Shown in pieces: positions 11,345 through 23,351 of a DNA stretch of 64,000 nucleotides. Below the pieces are notes generated by a model. That model saw only the letters and a list, made by a program, of their open reading frames with translations, made no database searches and was not told the origin of the DNA. Both the position numbers and the translations under genes were made by a program. This DNA comes from Mesostigma viride. Its lineage: Eukaryota; Streptophyta; Mesostigmatophyceae; Mesostigmatales; Mesostigmataceae. Location: NCBI GenBank assembly GCA_009746045.1, contig RPFO01000506.1, forward strand, positions 1 through 64,000. Reading direction: 5' to 3'. Position 1 is the stretch's first letter; each line of letters begins with the position of its first letter.

Positions 11345-11864
11345 ATGTGAAGACCAAATGGTGGTGGCACGGAGTATAAAATTAATGGTGGTGGCACGCC
11401 GCCATTGTTGTTGTTGTTGTTGTGTCCCACGCCGCACACCGGTGGAGTACAATTTGGTGGTGGCACGGTGTGCCGGTGCAACGGTGCAACGGTGCAACGG
11501 TGCAACGGTGCAACGGTGCAACGGTGCAACGGCCAGTGATTGGCCCGTTGCTGATTTGCTGACATGCAGCCTAATAAAAATTGGCCGCAAATTCGTCCGG
11601 TCGCACGTGGGCACAAGATTTGCGGCCAATTTTTACTAGGCTGCATATCAGAAAATCAGCAACGGGCCAATCACTGGCCGTTGCACCGTTGCACCGTTGC
11701 ACCGTTGCACCGTTGCACCGTTGCACCGGCACACCGTGCCACCACCAAATTGTACTCCACCTGTGTGCGGCGTGGGACACAACAACAACAACAACAATGG
11801 CGGCGTGCCACCACCATTAATTTTGTACTCCGTGCCACCACCATTTGGTCTTTACAGGGTCAGC
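11345..11864. mobile_element. foldback element with GTTGCACCG arms
   Basis: A near-perfect inverted repeat of about 520 bp. Each arm runs from 'GAAGACCAAATGGTGGTGG' (or AAAGACC on the other side) through a (TTG/CAA)5-6 triplet run, a block of five to seven GTTGCACCG units, 'GGCCAGTGATTGGCCCGTTGC' type sequence and 'AAAATTGGCCGCAAAT'. The arms meet at a centre of about 25 nt near 11593-11616. The arms differ by few bases, so the element is recent or kept alike by gene conversion. It has no coding capacity. I found no convincing target duplication. Confidence 0.85.
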
Positions 11865-13165
11865 TCACTTCCTTAGTGATTTCGGCACCTCAATTAGCGA
11901 CAATTTTCGGTTCATTAGTACGGTTTACCCGAGAAATCTGGTGATACTGATTAGTGACAATTCGTACCCGACCAAATCCGATCCGAAAGCACTAACGACG
12001 CGAGTAATTAGTACATGCAACTCACTTCATTAGTATGATGGCGAGGTCGTCAGCTCGTGGAGCTATGGAGACGGCATTTCCCATTCTTGCTGCGAAAACA
12101 ATCGTTTCAGAAAGAAATCTGTGAAAAAATCTCGTGCTTATGTGTATAATTGCTACATTTCTCAGTCTGCATCGCTCCACGCTGAGGTTGGAGTCATGCA
12201 TATAGCGACCGATTGCGATGATCAAAGAATGAAAAACTGGGCTATCCGGAATCGTGTGAATCGTGTGCCTACAGCTGCCTACGTGACGCGATCACTTCAA
12301 AAAGGCGTCGAATGCGGGATACATCCATGGGCTCCATCGTACAGCATTTTTGGGGCGGACCGAGGTAGCTGCCGATGGGAATGCCGTGAGAATACTGCGG
12401 AAACGTGCGTAAGTGAAAACTGGATACTGCTTGACCTCCGGAGCATCTGGTGAGCCGCAGTTCTGGTTTAGGGTGATAGGGTGGTTGAAAATGGAGGTCT
12501 AGTCAGGGTTTGTTATTATTTGTTGCGTTTCTTGCTGGAATTTTATTTTCCGGTGCTGTCGGTGGCCGCTGAAGAAATTCTTTGCGGGACCTAGGATGTG
12601 TGCTGTCCTTCCGTCTGGCACCGCTGCCGTGGATTCGACGGCCGCAAACACCTGCATTGATAAATTGCCGCACCTGACTGCGTCAATGTTATGGATGCTC
12701 AGGGTATTATGGCGCCTTGACTGTCATGTTGTCCATACGTCTTGCATGTGGCATTCATCTATGTAACCTTTTGCCTCTTGCTGTTGGTTGCTTTGCTTTC
12801 ATGCGCTTTATTTCATTTCCTTGGTGGGATTAGCCTGTGGAAGGCGGCCTCCCTCCTGCATCCTGTGTCGGCAGACATACTGACAGGCAGGATGAAGTGC
12901 AGGCAGAGGGGCAGGCGAACAGCCGTTTATATTTGCACACATGCTTGCCGCTGGTACGCTAGTTTGCGTGTATCTTTGCATGGTCATGTTTTGGCAGGCC
13001 TGGACAGATATGTTCAAATATGGTCGCATGCGTGCATGCACGCATGCATGAATGGGTTTACGCATGTTGCCAGCCACATAGGTAGGCACGTGGGAACGCT
13101 CGCAAGCTGACGACACTACCAGGTCAGGCTGGTCTGGACCTGGAAGACACACAGGAGGCAGGCAG
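11865..13165. other. no gene recognised
   Basis: The largest open frame (12121-12453) has no recognisable domain. Near 13020 there is a run of CATGCATGC palindromes. Nothing else is identified. Confidence 0.35.
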
Positions 13166-13179
13166 CCTTGGATGGTGTG

Positions 13180-13565
<386 letters not shown>

Positions 13566-13739
13566 GGAAGGTGTGCTTTTTATTATGATGATTAGCTAAG
13601 TTACGTGTGTGTTGTTGATGTACATGTTGACGTTGTATCATGGGCGTGTGCCCCTAAGTCTGCCTTCCTGCAATATCACATAATATATCATCTAGATGTG
13701 TTGTTGGGAACCTGACTATATATCCCAAACTGGAATGGT

Positions 13740-15060
13740 TGACATTCAACTATGGGATGAAACCCACGAAAAACAATTACTAGGAACTGCCATTTTTGTG
13801 CTATGTTTGCTAGCATCTGTCACCTATTTGTCATGCAAACAGTCTGAATTTCTTGTGGGCAGTTAACATAGATGTTTTTATGAGCTGTGCAAATTTCTAG
13901 GCTTGACTGAGTTCATTGATATAGGCACCCATGTGTTGGAAACCTTGGAAAACCAAGAAAAACTGCATTTGGGGGGGGGTTCGCTACCATCAGTCACCAT
14001 TTTGTCATCCAACCAGCCTGCAACTTTGTGGGCATGCTGCATGGGATGTGTTTAGAACATGTGCAAAGTTCCAGCTCCAACTGAGCTCTATTGGTGTCAT
14101 TATGTATGCATATGTGTGATAAAACCCTTGGAAAACCAAGAAAAACTGCATTCTTGGGGTATTTATGCTAGCATTTGTCACCTATTTGTCATCCAACCAG
14201 CCTGCAACTTTGTGGGCATGCTGCATGGGATGTGTTTAGAACATGTGCAAAGTCCCAGCTCCAACTGAGTTCATTTGGAGTCATTATGTATGCATATGTG
14301 TGATAAAACCCTTGAAAAACCATGAAAAACTGCATTTGGGGGTATTTATGCTAGCATTTGTCACCTATGAGTCATCCAACCAGCCTGAAACTTTGTGGGC
14401 ATGCTGCATGGGATGTGTTTAGAACATGTGCAAAGTTCCAGCTCCAACTGAGCTCTATTGGTGTCATTATGTATGCATATGTGTGATAAAACCCTTGAAA
14501 AACCATGAAAAACTGCATTCTTGGGGTATTTATGCTAGCATTTGTCACCTATTTGTCATCCAACCAGCCTGCAACTTTGTAGGCATGCTGCATGGGATGT
14601 GTTTAGAGCATGTGCAAAGTCCCAGGCCCAACTGAGTTCATTTGGAGTCATTATGTATGCATATGTGTGATAAAACCCTTGAAAAACCATGAAAAACTGC
14701 ATTTTGGGGGTATTTATGCTACCATCAGTCACCTGTTTGTCATCCAACCAGCCTGCAACTTTGTGGGCATGCTGCATGGGATGTGTTTAGAACATGTGCA
14801 AAGTCCCAGGCCCAACTGAGTTCATTTGGAGTCATTATGTATGCATATGTGTGATAAAACCCTTGAAAAACCATGAAAAACTGCATTTTGGGGGTATTTA
14901 TGCTAGCATTTGTCACCTATTTGTCATCCAACCAGCCTGCAACTTTGTGGGCATGCTGCATGGGATGTGTTTAGAACATGTGCAAAGTCCCAGGCCCAAC
15001 TGAGTTCATTTGGAGTCTTTATATATGCGTACATGCCAGAAAGTGCTGAAAATACGGTAT
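13740..15060 (+). repeat. 184-bp satellite array, about seven units
   Basis: The phase mark AACATGTGCAAAGT (AGCAT in one unit) falls near 14056, 14240, 14423, 14607, 14791 and 14975, giving intervals of 183-184 bp. The inner units are nearly identical. The units at both edges (13740-13930 and after 15010) are diverged, the usual sign of homogenisation by unequal exchange in the middle of an array. A period of 184 bp is close to one nucleosome with linker. The repeated 69-codon frames inside are a by-product. Confidence 0.93.
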
Positions 15061-15244
15061 TCTTTGCTAGCAAATGTCACCATGTTACCATGCTGCCGAC
15101 TCCCAAAATTTTTTTTGACCACATGGCATCATAAGATATCTGATAAGGAACCTTGGTGCCGAATTTGAGGTCAAACTGACCATTATTCCTTCTCCAAATA
15201 ATTTCCAGGGGAAGAAAATGGGTTTTCGAATGTGTGTGTCAAGA

Positions 15245-15600
15245 CATGGCACGGTGGCACGGTGGCACGGTGGCACGGTGGCACGGTGGCACGGTGGCAC
15301 AGTGGCATCCCACGTTGGGCAGTGCTTGTGGGCAATATAACATTAGTATTGGACGTTATGTTACCTCGTGACACCATACAAAATCATAAAATGGTAGTTT
15401 TATGGTGCAACGGTGCAACGGTGCAACGGTGCAACGGTGGCACAGTGGCACCCCACTTTAGGCAGTGCTTGTGGACATTATAACATTAGTATTGGACGTT
15501 ATGATACCTCATGACACCATACAAAATCATAAAATGGTAGTTTTATGGTGCAACGGTGCAACGGTGCAACGGTGCAACGGTGCAACGGTGTCAAAACATG
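15245..15600 (+). repeat. GTGCAACGG blocks with 142-bp tandem unit
   Basis: Two units of about 142 bp ('TATAACATTAGTATTGGACG', 'ATACAAAATCATAAAATGG') are separated by blocks of the 9-bp motif, read here as GTGCAACGG or GTGGCACGG. The motif is the complement of the one at 8.03-8.93 kb and in the foldback at 11.35-11.86 kb. Confidence 0.85.
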
Positions 15601-15739
15601 ATGAGACACTTACCTCCTACCTTTGGACCTAAGAGAGGTACAAAATAACAAAGTTGAAAAAAATCAATTTGTACTTGTGCTGTAGTACAAATCCAGGTGT
15701 GCCTGGGGTGTGCAGCCTGGGCTGCGCCCCGCCCAACGG

Positions 15740-16358
15740 GGCCGACACCTCCTCACGTGGGCCGGGCCCAGCCAGGTTAGACGCCGCAAGGCCCGCACCT
15801 TCAAATAACAGCTTGTAGAGGACATGGGGGCCCTAGGCCTCTCCGTGATTTGGAAAAATTATGGACAAGGCCAAGTGGGCCCAGGTCATAGAGGACAACA
15901 ACCCCCCTGCAGTGGGGAGGCCGCGCGTTTGCACACGTGGGCGGCATGCTAGACAAGACCCCTAGGGTCGCGAGCACCACAGATATAGAATAGGATTGTT
16001 TTGTAGATAGCCTGTAGATAGCTTAGACCGTACAGATGTTGCTGGATGACCTACTGGTCCCAACCCCGCTTGAATACCGCATCCACTCTCTCTCCCTTCT
16101 TTGGACTGCCATGCAGAACAAGACGCGGTGCATGGAAGAGGATTGTCAAGGCTCACACGCCCGACCCTGTGGGCAAGCCACCTCCCACCAAGCGGCGGAG
16201 GCGTTTTGATGAGTAGGGTAGTTAGGATTTTTCTAGACTAGCTATGTTAGCGTTAGGTTAGTCCGATTACGCGGCTCTCGCCACTCCACCACCCATGCAT
16301 CAAGGAATATGTGCTACATGATCTCCCAACGGAGGCATTAATTAATTAATTAATTAGG
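15740..16358 (+). mobile_element. LINE ORF2 C-terminus, 3' UTR, hairpin and tail
   Basis: The 5' part matches the C-terminus at 31.69-31.95 kb: 'ARTF', 'QLVEDMG' and 'LGLSVIW' appear in broken frames. Downstream is a second C-terminal type ending 'GKPPPTKRRRRFDE' with a stop near 16213. A 3' UTR follows, with a hairpin ACATGA-T-CTCC-CAAC-GGAG at about 16315-16335 and a (TTAA)n tail. The right outer stem arm is lost (GGAGGCATT). The tail joins the tail of a minus-strand LINE directly. Confidence 0.7.
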
Positions 16359-16790
16359 AACATAACTCCGTTGGGGGATGTAGCACATAGCCCAGAGAAG
16401 GGGCATATGAGCATATAGTACATTCTAAGCTACTTCCTGCAAGGGTGGGAATGTAAACAACACTTGCTCTATAGGTGCACTAGAGTAGGGCACCTGCACC
16501 ACCCAGAGTCTCGGGCAACGCCCAGCTAAGGGGAGCCCGTCATAGGTGGGGAAGATCAGCATAGCTATACAAGAGCTAGAGCGTGGCATCTCAGCAGAGC
16601 CGGAGCAGCTCTCTGCATGGGCACGGCATAACTAAATAAAGCTAGGCATCGTCTGGAGTGTGGCACATCATAGGCACACATGTACATGGCTAAATGAGAC
16701 TCGTGAGTCAGCTGGTATAGCGGAGCCTGTAGGAGGCTTACATGTACATGGCCACGGTCTATCTATTCTGCACTACTACTGCTGTATTCC
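16345..16790 (-). mobile_element. ORF1-type LINE, 3' UTR only
   Basis: On the minus strand this repeats the 3' UTR of the element at 29.15-31.19 kb. The shared blocks include 'CATTCCCACCCTTGCA', 'AAGTAGC..AGAATGTA' and 'CATATGCCCCTTCTC'. It ends in a hairpin with CCCCCAACGGAG and a tail shared with the neighbouring plus-strand LINE. The 5' end is truncated near 16790. The next 45 bp or so (about 16795-16840) recur at about 24556-24600. Confidence 0.6.
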
Positions 16791-16849
16791 CCTGATAGCA
16801 ATACCCCACCACACTCATCGAAAAAGGCTGTGTTTGAGCCCCCCCGGAA

Positions 16850-18255
16850 AATACCGGTTCCATCAACCTATGTTAACTTTGTTCGTCCGATTTCGGCCGT
16901 TTTTTCAATCGACGCACCTGGCACTGCGAGATCCACCCTACTTCAGATCTGGACTTAAATGCCTCGGAAGAAAACGGGGGGCGAAACGGTAAAAAACGGT
17001 CAACCGACGTATAGAAACGGAAACGCGACCGGGGGTTACTGACTGACAGACCGGGGGTTACAGGGGCGGACACGCGACGGTCACTGCCGGTTACGAGCTG
17101 GGCATTACAGTGACCGAGACTCGGAGGTCGTCATCTCGATTTTTCCCGCGACCCCAGAGACGAAAACGACGAAAACACCCATGGCGGTCGAGTATCAGCT
17201 AGCGTTTTGAAACTTGCGTCACTGCAGCCGCTCGAGGTGTCAAAACGAAGCTTACATCACGGTTAATCCATGGAATAATTTTGGAATGATATGAGCTGTG
17301 ATTGCGACGAGGGAATTGAACGGGACAAATTGTTTTTTTGCAGCGCACCATTTTTTTTCGCGAAAACCAGATTTCTCGGTGGTACGTGTCTAAAAGTCCT
17401 GGTTACGAGAGGAGATTAAAATCCCGGCTCGATAGCTCAGATTATGCGTTACAATATCCCCGAAAACGTTAGTGTTTTCGTTTTCTGAGTTTCGCTTTTT
17501 TTTCTCCGGCATTCGCCTGAATAAATATGGGGCGCGAAATCCGTCTGTTTCTTGCTTCGTACAATACATGTCTTTGTCGTCAGATAATTAGCTCTTTAGG
17601 CTATGCCCGACCTTCCTGTACTGCCCAGCCTGCGGCAATAAGCCAGCAGGACATATGGCGTGCCCAAGATTCCGCGCAAAGGTCGCTAATGGTCTTCCGG
17701 ATGTGCAGTAAGTGCGGTAAAAGCTGCGAAAATTGCTTATAATGCCTGTAGAAAGCTCTTTGCGACAGTGTTTTCCAAGCGAGTTTATTGTTCCTTTGAC
17801 GCTAGATACAAAAGGCAAAGGGGTTCATCATTTTTTATTAGCCGTCAATGCGGTTTCGAGATGTGATGGGTTGGGCAGACGACCTCGCCACGACCCGCTG
17901 GGCTCACGCTTCGCATCTCCCGGCAGCCATGAAGAAGCGCAGATTAAGCGAGGTGAGCGAGCTAGAGGTCCCAGAATCGTTGCTAAGGGGCAAGGCAGCT
18001 TCTCAAAGGGTAGAGAGCTGGATTAATAAGACTTTCTCAAGGGCATTATGCAGTGGTTATTGCCACCTTGTCCAGATATTTTCCCTTGTCTTTCTGATTT
18101 ATATACTGCTTCAAAGAGGGCAAGGAGAGCGTTTGCGACGTTGTTTCTCATTCATTACTATGAAGAAATGCCTTTGCAATTGCTTACCACGAGATGGAAG
18201 CTGCCTCATGCAAATTAGCCAGGCAATGCAAGTGATGCAAGGTGAGGCCATGCAT
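16850..18255. other. no gene recognised
   Basis: Several short open frames are present. One (17848-18261) contains a hydrophobic segment but no known domain. A start such as MKKRRLSE at 17929 followed by GTGAGC could be a first exon, but nothing downstream supports it. Confidence 0.3.
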
Positions 18256-19500
18256 GGCTGATATTGCCTTCATGCGTGAGTTGAGCAGGTGGCTGGCTGG
18301 GCGTGTGGCTGGCTAGGTGAGCGGGGCGTTTATGGGGGGTTGCGATGGTGCGGGCATGCGAGGGCAAAAGGGCGGGCTCATGCCTGGCTGGTTTGGGTGT
18401 TGGGTAGTTAGGTGGTTCGGTAATTGGGTTGTCGAGTGTTTAGGTGGTTAGGTGGTTGTGTTGCTGGGTGACTGGTTGGTTGGTTGGTTGCCCAGGAAGT
18501 CTTGTGTGGGAGGCTTAGGCTATAGATGCTTCAAGGGATGCCTAGGCGTAGGTGGGTTCAATGGCAGGTGGCTGGCTGAAAGGTGGATGCCTTGGTAAAT
18601 GGCTGGCCGAGTAGCTGGGAGCACAGGCAGCTGGAGAGGGTGGCTGGCTGGCTGGCTGGTCATGGTGGGTGGATGAGTACAAGGGTGGTCGGTCATAGGT
18701 AGATGTCCAGGTGGCTGGGTGATTGATAGGCTTTGGGGACTGCGAAGTGGGTGGGTTGTTGGATTCGTGAGTGAAACAATGGCACGGTATTGAGGGTGGT
18801 GGGTTGGTGGTTGGTTGGTTAGGGATGCGTGTGGGTGGGTGGGTTGGTGGGTAGGCCATTGGTGGTTGGTGGCTGGTGGATGTGTAGATGACTGTATGGG
18901 TGGGTAGGCGAAGGGACGGGTAGATGGACAGGTGCGCGCACAGATATGGATGCGTGGATGGGTTTATGGTTGGGACCGTCTCACCTATCGCAGGTGAAGG
19001 GCTGTGCACGTTGGGGGTGAGGTAGGTGGCTGGCTGGCTGAGAAAATGCATGTGTGGGTGGGTCAGTGGGTATAAGGGTGGGGGGAGTGAGTGGTTGAGT
19101 GGGTACTTGTAGGTGCGTGGGTGGGTCAAGGGTGGGCGGCCGCATGGGTGCATATGGGGCCAGCTGGCTGGGTGTTTAGGTGGCTGGGTGATTGGGTGGT
19201 TGGCGCATCGGATGGGTGAATGCCTCCTCATTACCTGATTGGTACGTGGGTTGCGCAGGTGCCTTGGTGGGTGGGTGGATGTCCAAGTGGGTTGGTAGGT
19301 GGTTGGGTGCCTAGGTGCACGCGTGGTTATAAAAGGTGGGTTAGCACGGGCGCAGCTGGCTGGGTGGGTGGGTCACTGGGTGGGTGGACGGGTGGGTGTT
19401 TAGGTGTACGGGCACGTGAGTGTGTGAGTAGTTGTGTGGGTGGGTGGCCAGGTGGCTGCATGGGTGGGCGACTGCATGGGTGGCTCGGTGCGCACAAAGT
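18256..19500 (+). repeat. degenerate GGTGGGTGGCTGG-rich region
   Basis: About 1.2 kb dominated by irregular TGG, TGGG and GGCTGG words with no fixed period, probably decayed from tetranucleotide arrays. Its minus strand gives His/Pro-rich frames that I do not call genes. Confidence 0.7.
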
Positions 19501-19551
19501 GCAAGTGATGGAGACATGGGATATTCCAATGCCGTATCATGTGAGCATACG

Positions 19552-19793
19552 CCCGATTTCTGGCCTGCGCTGGTTGTCTCCTTGATAATCATCATAGTGT
19601 CAAGGAGACAACCAGCGCAGGCCAGAAATCGGGAGAATCCGGACCATGGTAGCTCGAGCCTGCCGTTATCTTGTCCGCGTGTTTGAGTCGTTCAGGATGA
19701 TGAATATGAATGGTGATGGAAATGTGTAGCCTTGTGCATTGCAATTATGGCTGCCTTACGTGTAGAGACTAGATGCTGGTTGTCTCCTTGATA
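19552..19793 (+). mobile_element. MITE copy 2 with head-to-head terminus
   Basis: A 192-bp element (19600-19791) with terminal inverted repeats TCAAGGAGACAACCAGC and GCTGGTTGTCTCCTTGA. Directly upstream lies a second terminus in opposite orientation, giving a perfect 34-bp inverted repeat (19552-19585 against 19600-19633, 14-nt loop). No coding capacity. The TIR ends in A/T next to TA, which would fit a Tc1/mariner- or PIF-like target, but superfamily assignment is open. Confidence 0.75.
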
Positions 19794-20215
19794 TGATTTC
19801 TGGCCTGCGCTGGTTGTCTCCTTGATAAGAATAATATATATGGTTGTCTCCTTGATATAAGGCCTGCATGCCATCTAAGCTCAATTACTGATCTGAATTG
19901 ATATACATTATTCCAAGTAGTAGTTAGCGTGAGTCGCGAGTTGCACTCCTGTGTCAAAGATGCTAACTAATCCTGCTACCACCCATTTGTCTCCTTGATA
20001 TGATTATTGGCCTGCGCTGGTTGTCTCCTTGATAATAATAATATATCTGGTTGTCTCCTTGATATAAGGCCTGCATGCAAGCTAAGCTCAATTACTGATC
20101 TGAATTGATATACATTATTCCAAGTAGTAGTTAGTGTGAGTCGCGAGTTACACTCCTGTGTCAAAGATGCTAACTAATTTTCCTCCTTGATAATACTGCT
20201 ACCACCCATAACATC
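19794..20215 (+). repeat. tandem duplication of about 200 bp with MITE termini
   Basis: Two units, about 19794-19980 and 19985-20190, share MITE termini, 'GGCCTGCATGC', 'CTCAATTACTGATCTGAATT' and 'GATGCTAACTAAT', with a few substitutions between them. Confidence 0.8.
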
Positions 20216-20354
20216 ATTACATCGGAATAGCCAATGTCCATGAATAAAAAATAAATGAATAAATATAAATGAATGTCCACGCATGTCAACCACGAATGGC
20301 CTAACATTTCCACAATCATTGCATACCACCTAGCTAGCTAACTAAATAATACAT

Positions 20355-20460
20355 GAAGAGAGCTAGGGTAGAGAGCTTAGACTAGAGTTGGCTTGATGTC
20401 GTAGATAGATTAGACCGGTAGGATTGTGTGTCCCCACCCATCGATCCATCAGGGTCAGAG
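20355..20460 (+). mobile_element. LINE 3' UTR fragment
   Basis: 'AGATTAGACCGGTAGGATTG' and 'CCATCGATCCATCAGGG' match the 3' UTR of the copies at 26.2, 31.6 and 43.4 kb, but the terminal hairpin and tail are missing. Confidence 0.55.
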
Positions 20461-20767
20461 TTCCATTATACGTAATACACGCTTATACGCACAGGGTCCG
20501 TATAAAGTATAATACGGTAGAGTACACGATCGTAAGTGACCACTAGATTTGATGGTTTTCAGGGCTGTTTCAACCATTGCTCACTCACTGACATGTTTGT
20601 GACACTAATAAGCATAGAATACACAGTTGGCTCACTGGCTCACTGCCCTGCATACAAGAAACATGATTTTACTGTCGTTCAACGAAGCAATCATACACGC
20701 ATGCCGCATGGAGTCTAGTATCGCTGGACTCACGATAAAACATCGCACACATGCACGTTGAAGACAC

Positions 20768-21364
20768 TTACCATGCAAAGAAATACTCATGCATGCAATA
20801 TATAGGCAAATAATGTATGAGCCAGCTGTGCATCGTGCAAGTTGCTGCCCTTTGCAGTGAAAGCATACCGACTCTGCCTGACCCCTGTATGCCGGTTAGC
20901 CATACCATATTGCTATACCTACTTATTGATAGAAAAAAAGGGCCAAGAAACTGGGGAACAAATCGAGCTTCCACAATGCTGCACAACCATGCCAATATCT
21001 GACTTCCAGAAGGTTTGCACAGCTTTGTTACCATCAAGTAAACAAAGAAAGCTGCAGCAATGATGTCCGCAATTCTCACTGCACAGGTCCGGTATGTGCT
21101 GCAGTCACGCTGCATTGATAAATCGGCATCAACTTGGCTCATAAGAGCTATCCTGAAGACTGCCTGAGCAGCCAAGGTAATCCACAAACTATCGTGGCGA
21201 ATGGTTACACGAGCGGCCCTCTTCATGTATATAACAACCAAACCTTGACGCACCACTGGAACCGCGGCCGTCGTGACGCTTTGCAGCTGTAAAATATTCG
21301 AAGCCTCGGATTCGTGAGTACACGATAAAGAATAGACACCTTCGCACGGGGCACCAGAAGCCAT
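20768..21364 (-). CDS. hypothetical protein, 198 codons
   Basis: An uninterrupted 198-codon frame from an ATG that I do not recognise. It has several hydrophobic stretches, for example 'IADIIAAAFFVYLMV' and 'FVPQFLGPFFLSI', that could be membrane segments. There are no neighbouring genes, and no splice or promoter signal that I can support. It may be a chance frame in low-stop sequence. Confidence 0.2.
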   Translation of the reverse strand: MASGAPCEGVYSLSCTHESEASNILQLQSVTTAAVPVVRQGLVVIYMKRAARVTIRHDSLWITLAAQAVFRIALMSQVDADLSMQRDCSTYRTCAVRIADIIAAAFFVYLMVTKLCKPSGSQILAWLCSIVEARFVPQFLGPFFLSISRYSNMVWLTGIQGSGRVGMLSLQRAATCTMHSWLIHYLPIYCMHEYFFAW

Positions 21365-21940
21365 ACAGTCTGCAAGCCTACACTAATACTAACAACGACC
21401 TGAGAGCCCTACAGCTGGCCTCAATCCGTACCACTAAAGGTGCAAATGAAAGCCTGCCCCATTTTCTGACGCTTCTTAAACTGCGCATCATCGTCATGAC
21501 CAACCAAGGCTGCGATTCTTGATGAAATTTTAGAGTGCCTGCCGCTTCAAATTTCGATATTCCCATAAGTTTGTTCACCTTCCAGTTAACTCTCACCTTC
21601 CTGTTAACTAGTGTCCATATCTGACCATGCCCGAGGCAATGGCCATCAAATTTTGCACGCCTCCCAGCGCCTCCTAAGTATTTGCACCTTAGGGATACAG
21701 TAAACCCACAGTACGCCCTGTCGGCTTTGAACAAGCCATGAGGCAAGTATTTTACTCCTTTTAGGTACCCACCGAAAGTCGTATGTGAGCACGCACGTTG
21801 CACGTTTGGCGAAATTTCCCCTTCGATTACAGGCTGGTTAGGCCAAAAGGGTCAAAATTGTGTCAGGTGGCCTTAACTTTTGAAATACTTTTCCAAAAAT
21901 ACCGCAAAATAGATCAAAATTCATGGAAAAATATTTTTAA

Positions 21941-22498
21941 AACATCTACGTTGAGAAAATGCCACTTTTGCTGACCAAACTAGGGCTAAACAGGCATATT
22001 GTGTTTCCCCGGGTTAAGTTAACATGGAGACAAGCCCACAGCTCCAGCCAATAGTGTGGCAGGTCAAAAAAATCCGCAAAAATATTCATCAAATCAGAAA
22101 TCAGAAATAAGAAATAAGTTCCTGCGGGACAAGGACAAGATTCCCATGAATCTGGTAGTTATTCACAAAGTAAAGATATAGCTGGCAGTTACAGCCAATG
22201 AACTAAAGCTGGACATATTTAAAACATCTACGTTGAGAAAATGCCACTTTTGCTGACCAAACTAGGGCTAAACAGGCATATTGTGTTTCCCCGGGTTAAG
22301 TTAACATGGAGACAAGCCCACAGCTCCAGCCAATAGTGTGGCAGGTCAAAAAAATCCGCAAAAATATTCATCAAATCAGAAATCAGAAATAAGAAATAAG
22401 TTCCTGCGGGACAAGGACAAGATTCCCATGAATCTGGTAGTTATTCACAAAGTAAAGATATAGCTGGCAGTTACAGCCAATGAACTAAAGCTGGACAT
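21941..22498 (+). repeat. 282-bp tandem duplication
   Basis: The segment starting AACATCTACGTTGAGAAAAT at 21941 starts again at 22223, an offset of 282 bp, and I see no differences between the copies. No coding content. Confidence 0.9.
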
Positions 22499-22564
22499 AA
22501 CTTGACTTCCTGAACAATCTACTTGGGATCTCAAGGATCCGAGACCACTTTTGCCAAGCACTTT

Positions 22565-23351
22565 TGCACAGGTCGGACAAATATAAATAAAATATGATTC
22601 AAATACTTTTGGCTGCTTACCGGTCGCCGTTGGATGAATTTAGATGTTTTGGTGAAAACTTTTTCGCCGTTGGATACATCTAAATTTTTTGGTGAAAACT
22701 TTTTCGCCGTTGGATACATCTAAATATTTTGGTGAAAACTGTTTCGTCGTTGGATACATCTAAATATTTTGGTGAAAACTTTTTCGCCGTTGGATACATC
22801 TAAATATTTTGGTGAAAACTTTTTCGCCGTTGGATACACTTAGTGGACTAAATATGCAACATTTATAAATCAAATGCGCAAATACGGCCAAATATCATTT
22901 ATATTTGTCCGACCTGTGAAGTTTAAGTTTAAGGCACATGCATTTCCCGCTCAGTTTCCTAATGGCGCGCGAGGCAGGACGCAGACGCGGCCAGTTCAGA
23001 CTGAAACTGAAACTTCAGATGTTAAAGTTAAAGGCCCTGGCGGCACGAGTATTTAAATATTCATTTAGATTCATTTAAATATTCAAAGCCGGTTTCGCCG
23101 TTGGATACATCTAAATTTTTTGGTGAAAACTTTTTCACCGTTGGATACATCTAAATATTTTGGTGAAAACTTTTTCGTCGTTGGATACATCTAAATATTT
23201 TGGTGAAAACTTTTTCGCCGTTGGATACATCTAAATATTTTGGTGAAAACTTTTTCGCCGTTGGATACATTTAGTGGACTAAATATGCAACATTTATAAA
23301 TCAAATGCGCAAATACGGCCAAATATCATTTATATTTGTCCGACCTGTGCA
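22565..23351. mobile_element. TIR element with internal 40-bp repeats
   Basis: A 24-bp perfect terminal inverted repeat beginning TGCACAGGTCGGACAAAT (22565-22588 and 23328-23351) encloses two arrays of a 40-bp unit with 'GCCGTTGGATACATCTAAAT', one at about 22625-22835 and one at about 23093-23270. A second internal right end stands at about 22848-22919, so the element looks like two joined copies. The 17-bp direct repeat acttttgccaagcactt flanks it (22547-22563 and 23351-23367). No transposase is encoded. Confidence 0.7.

Noticed and set aside
14059..15003. A family of near-identical 69-codon proteins (MCKVP...)
   Set aside because: They repeat with the 184-bp satellite period and end where the unit ends, so they are satellite by-products and not genes.
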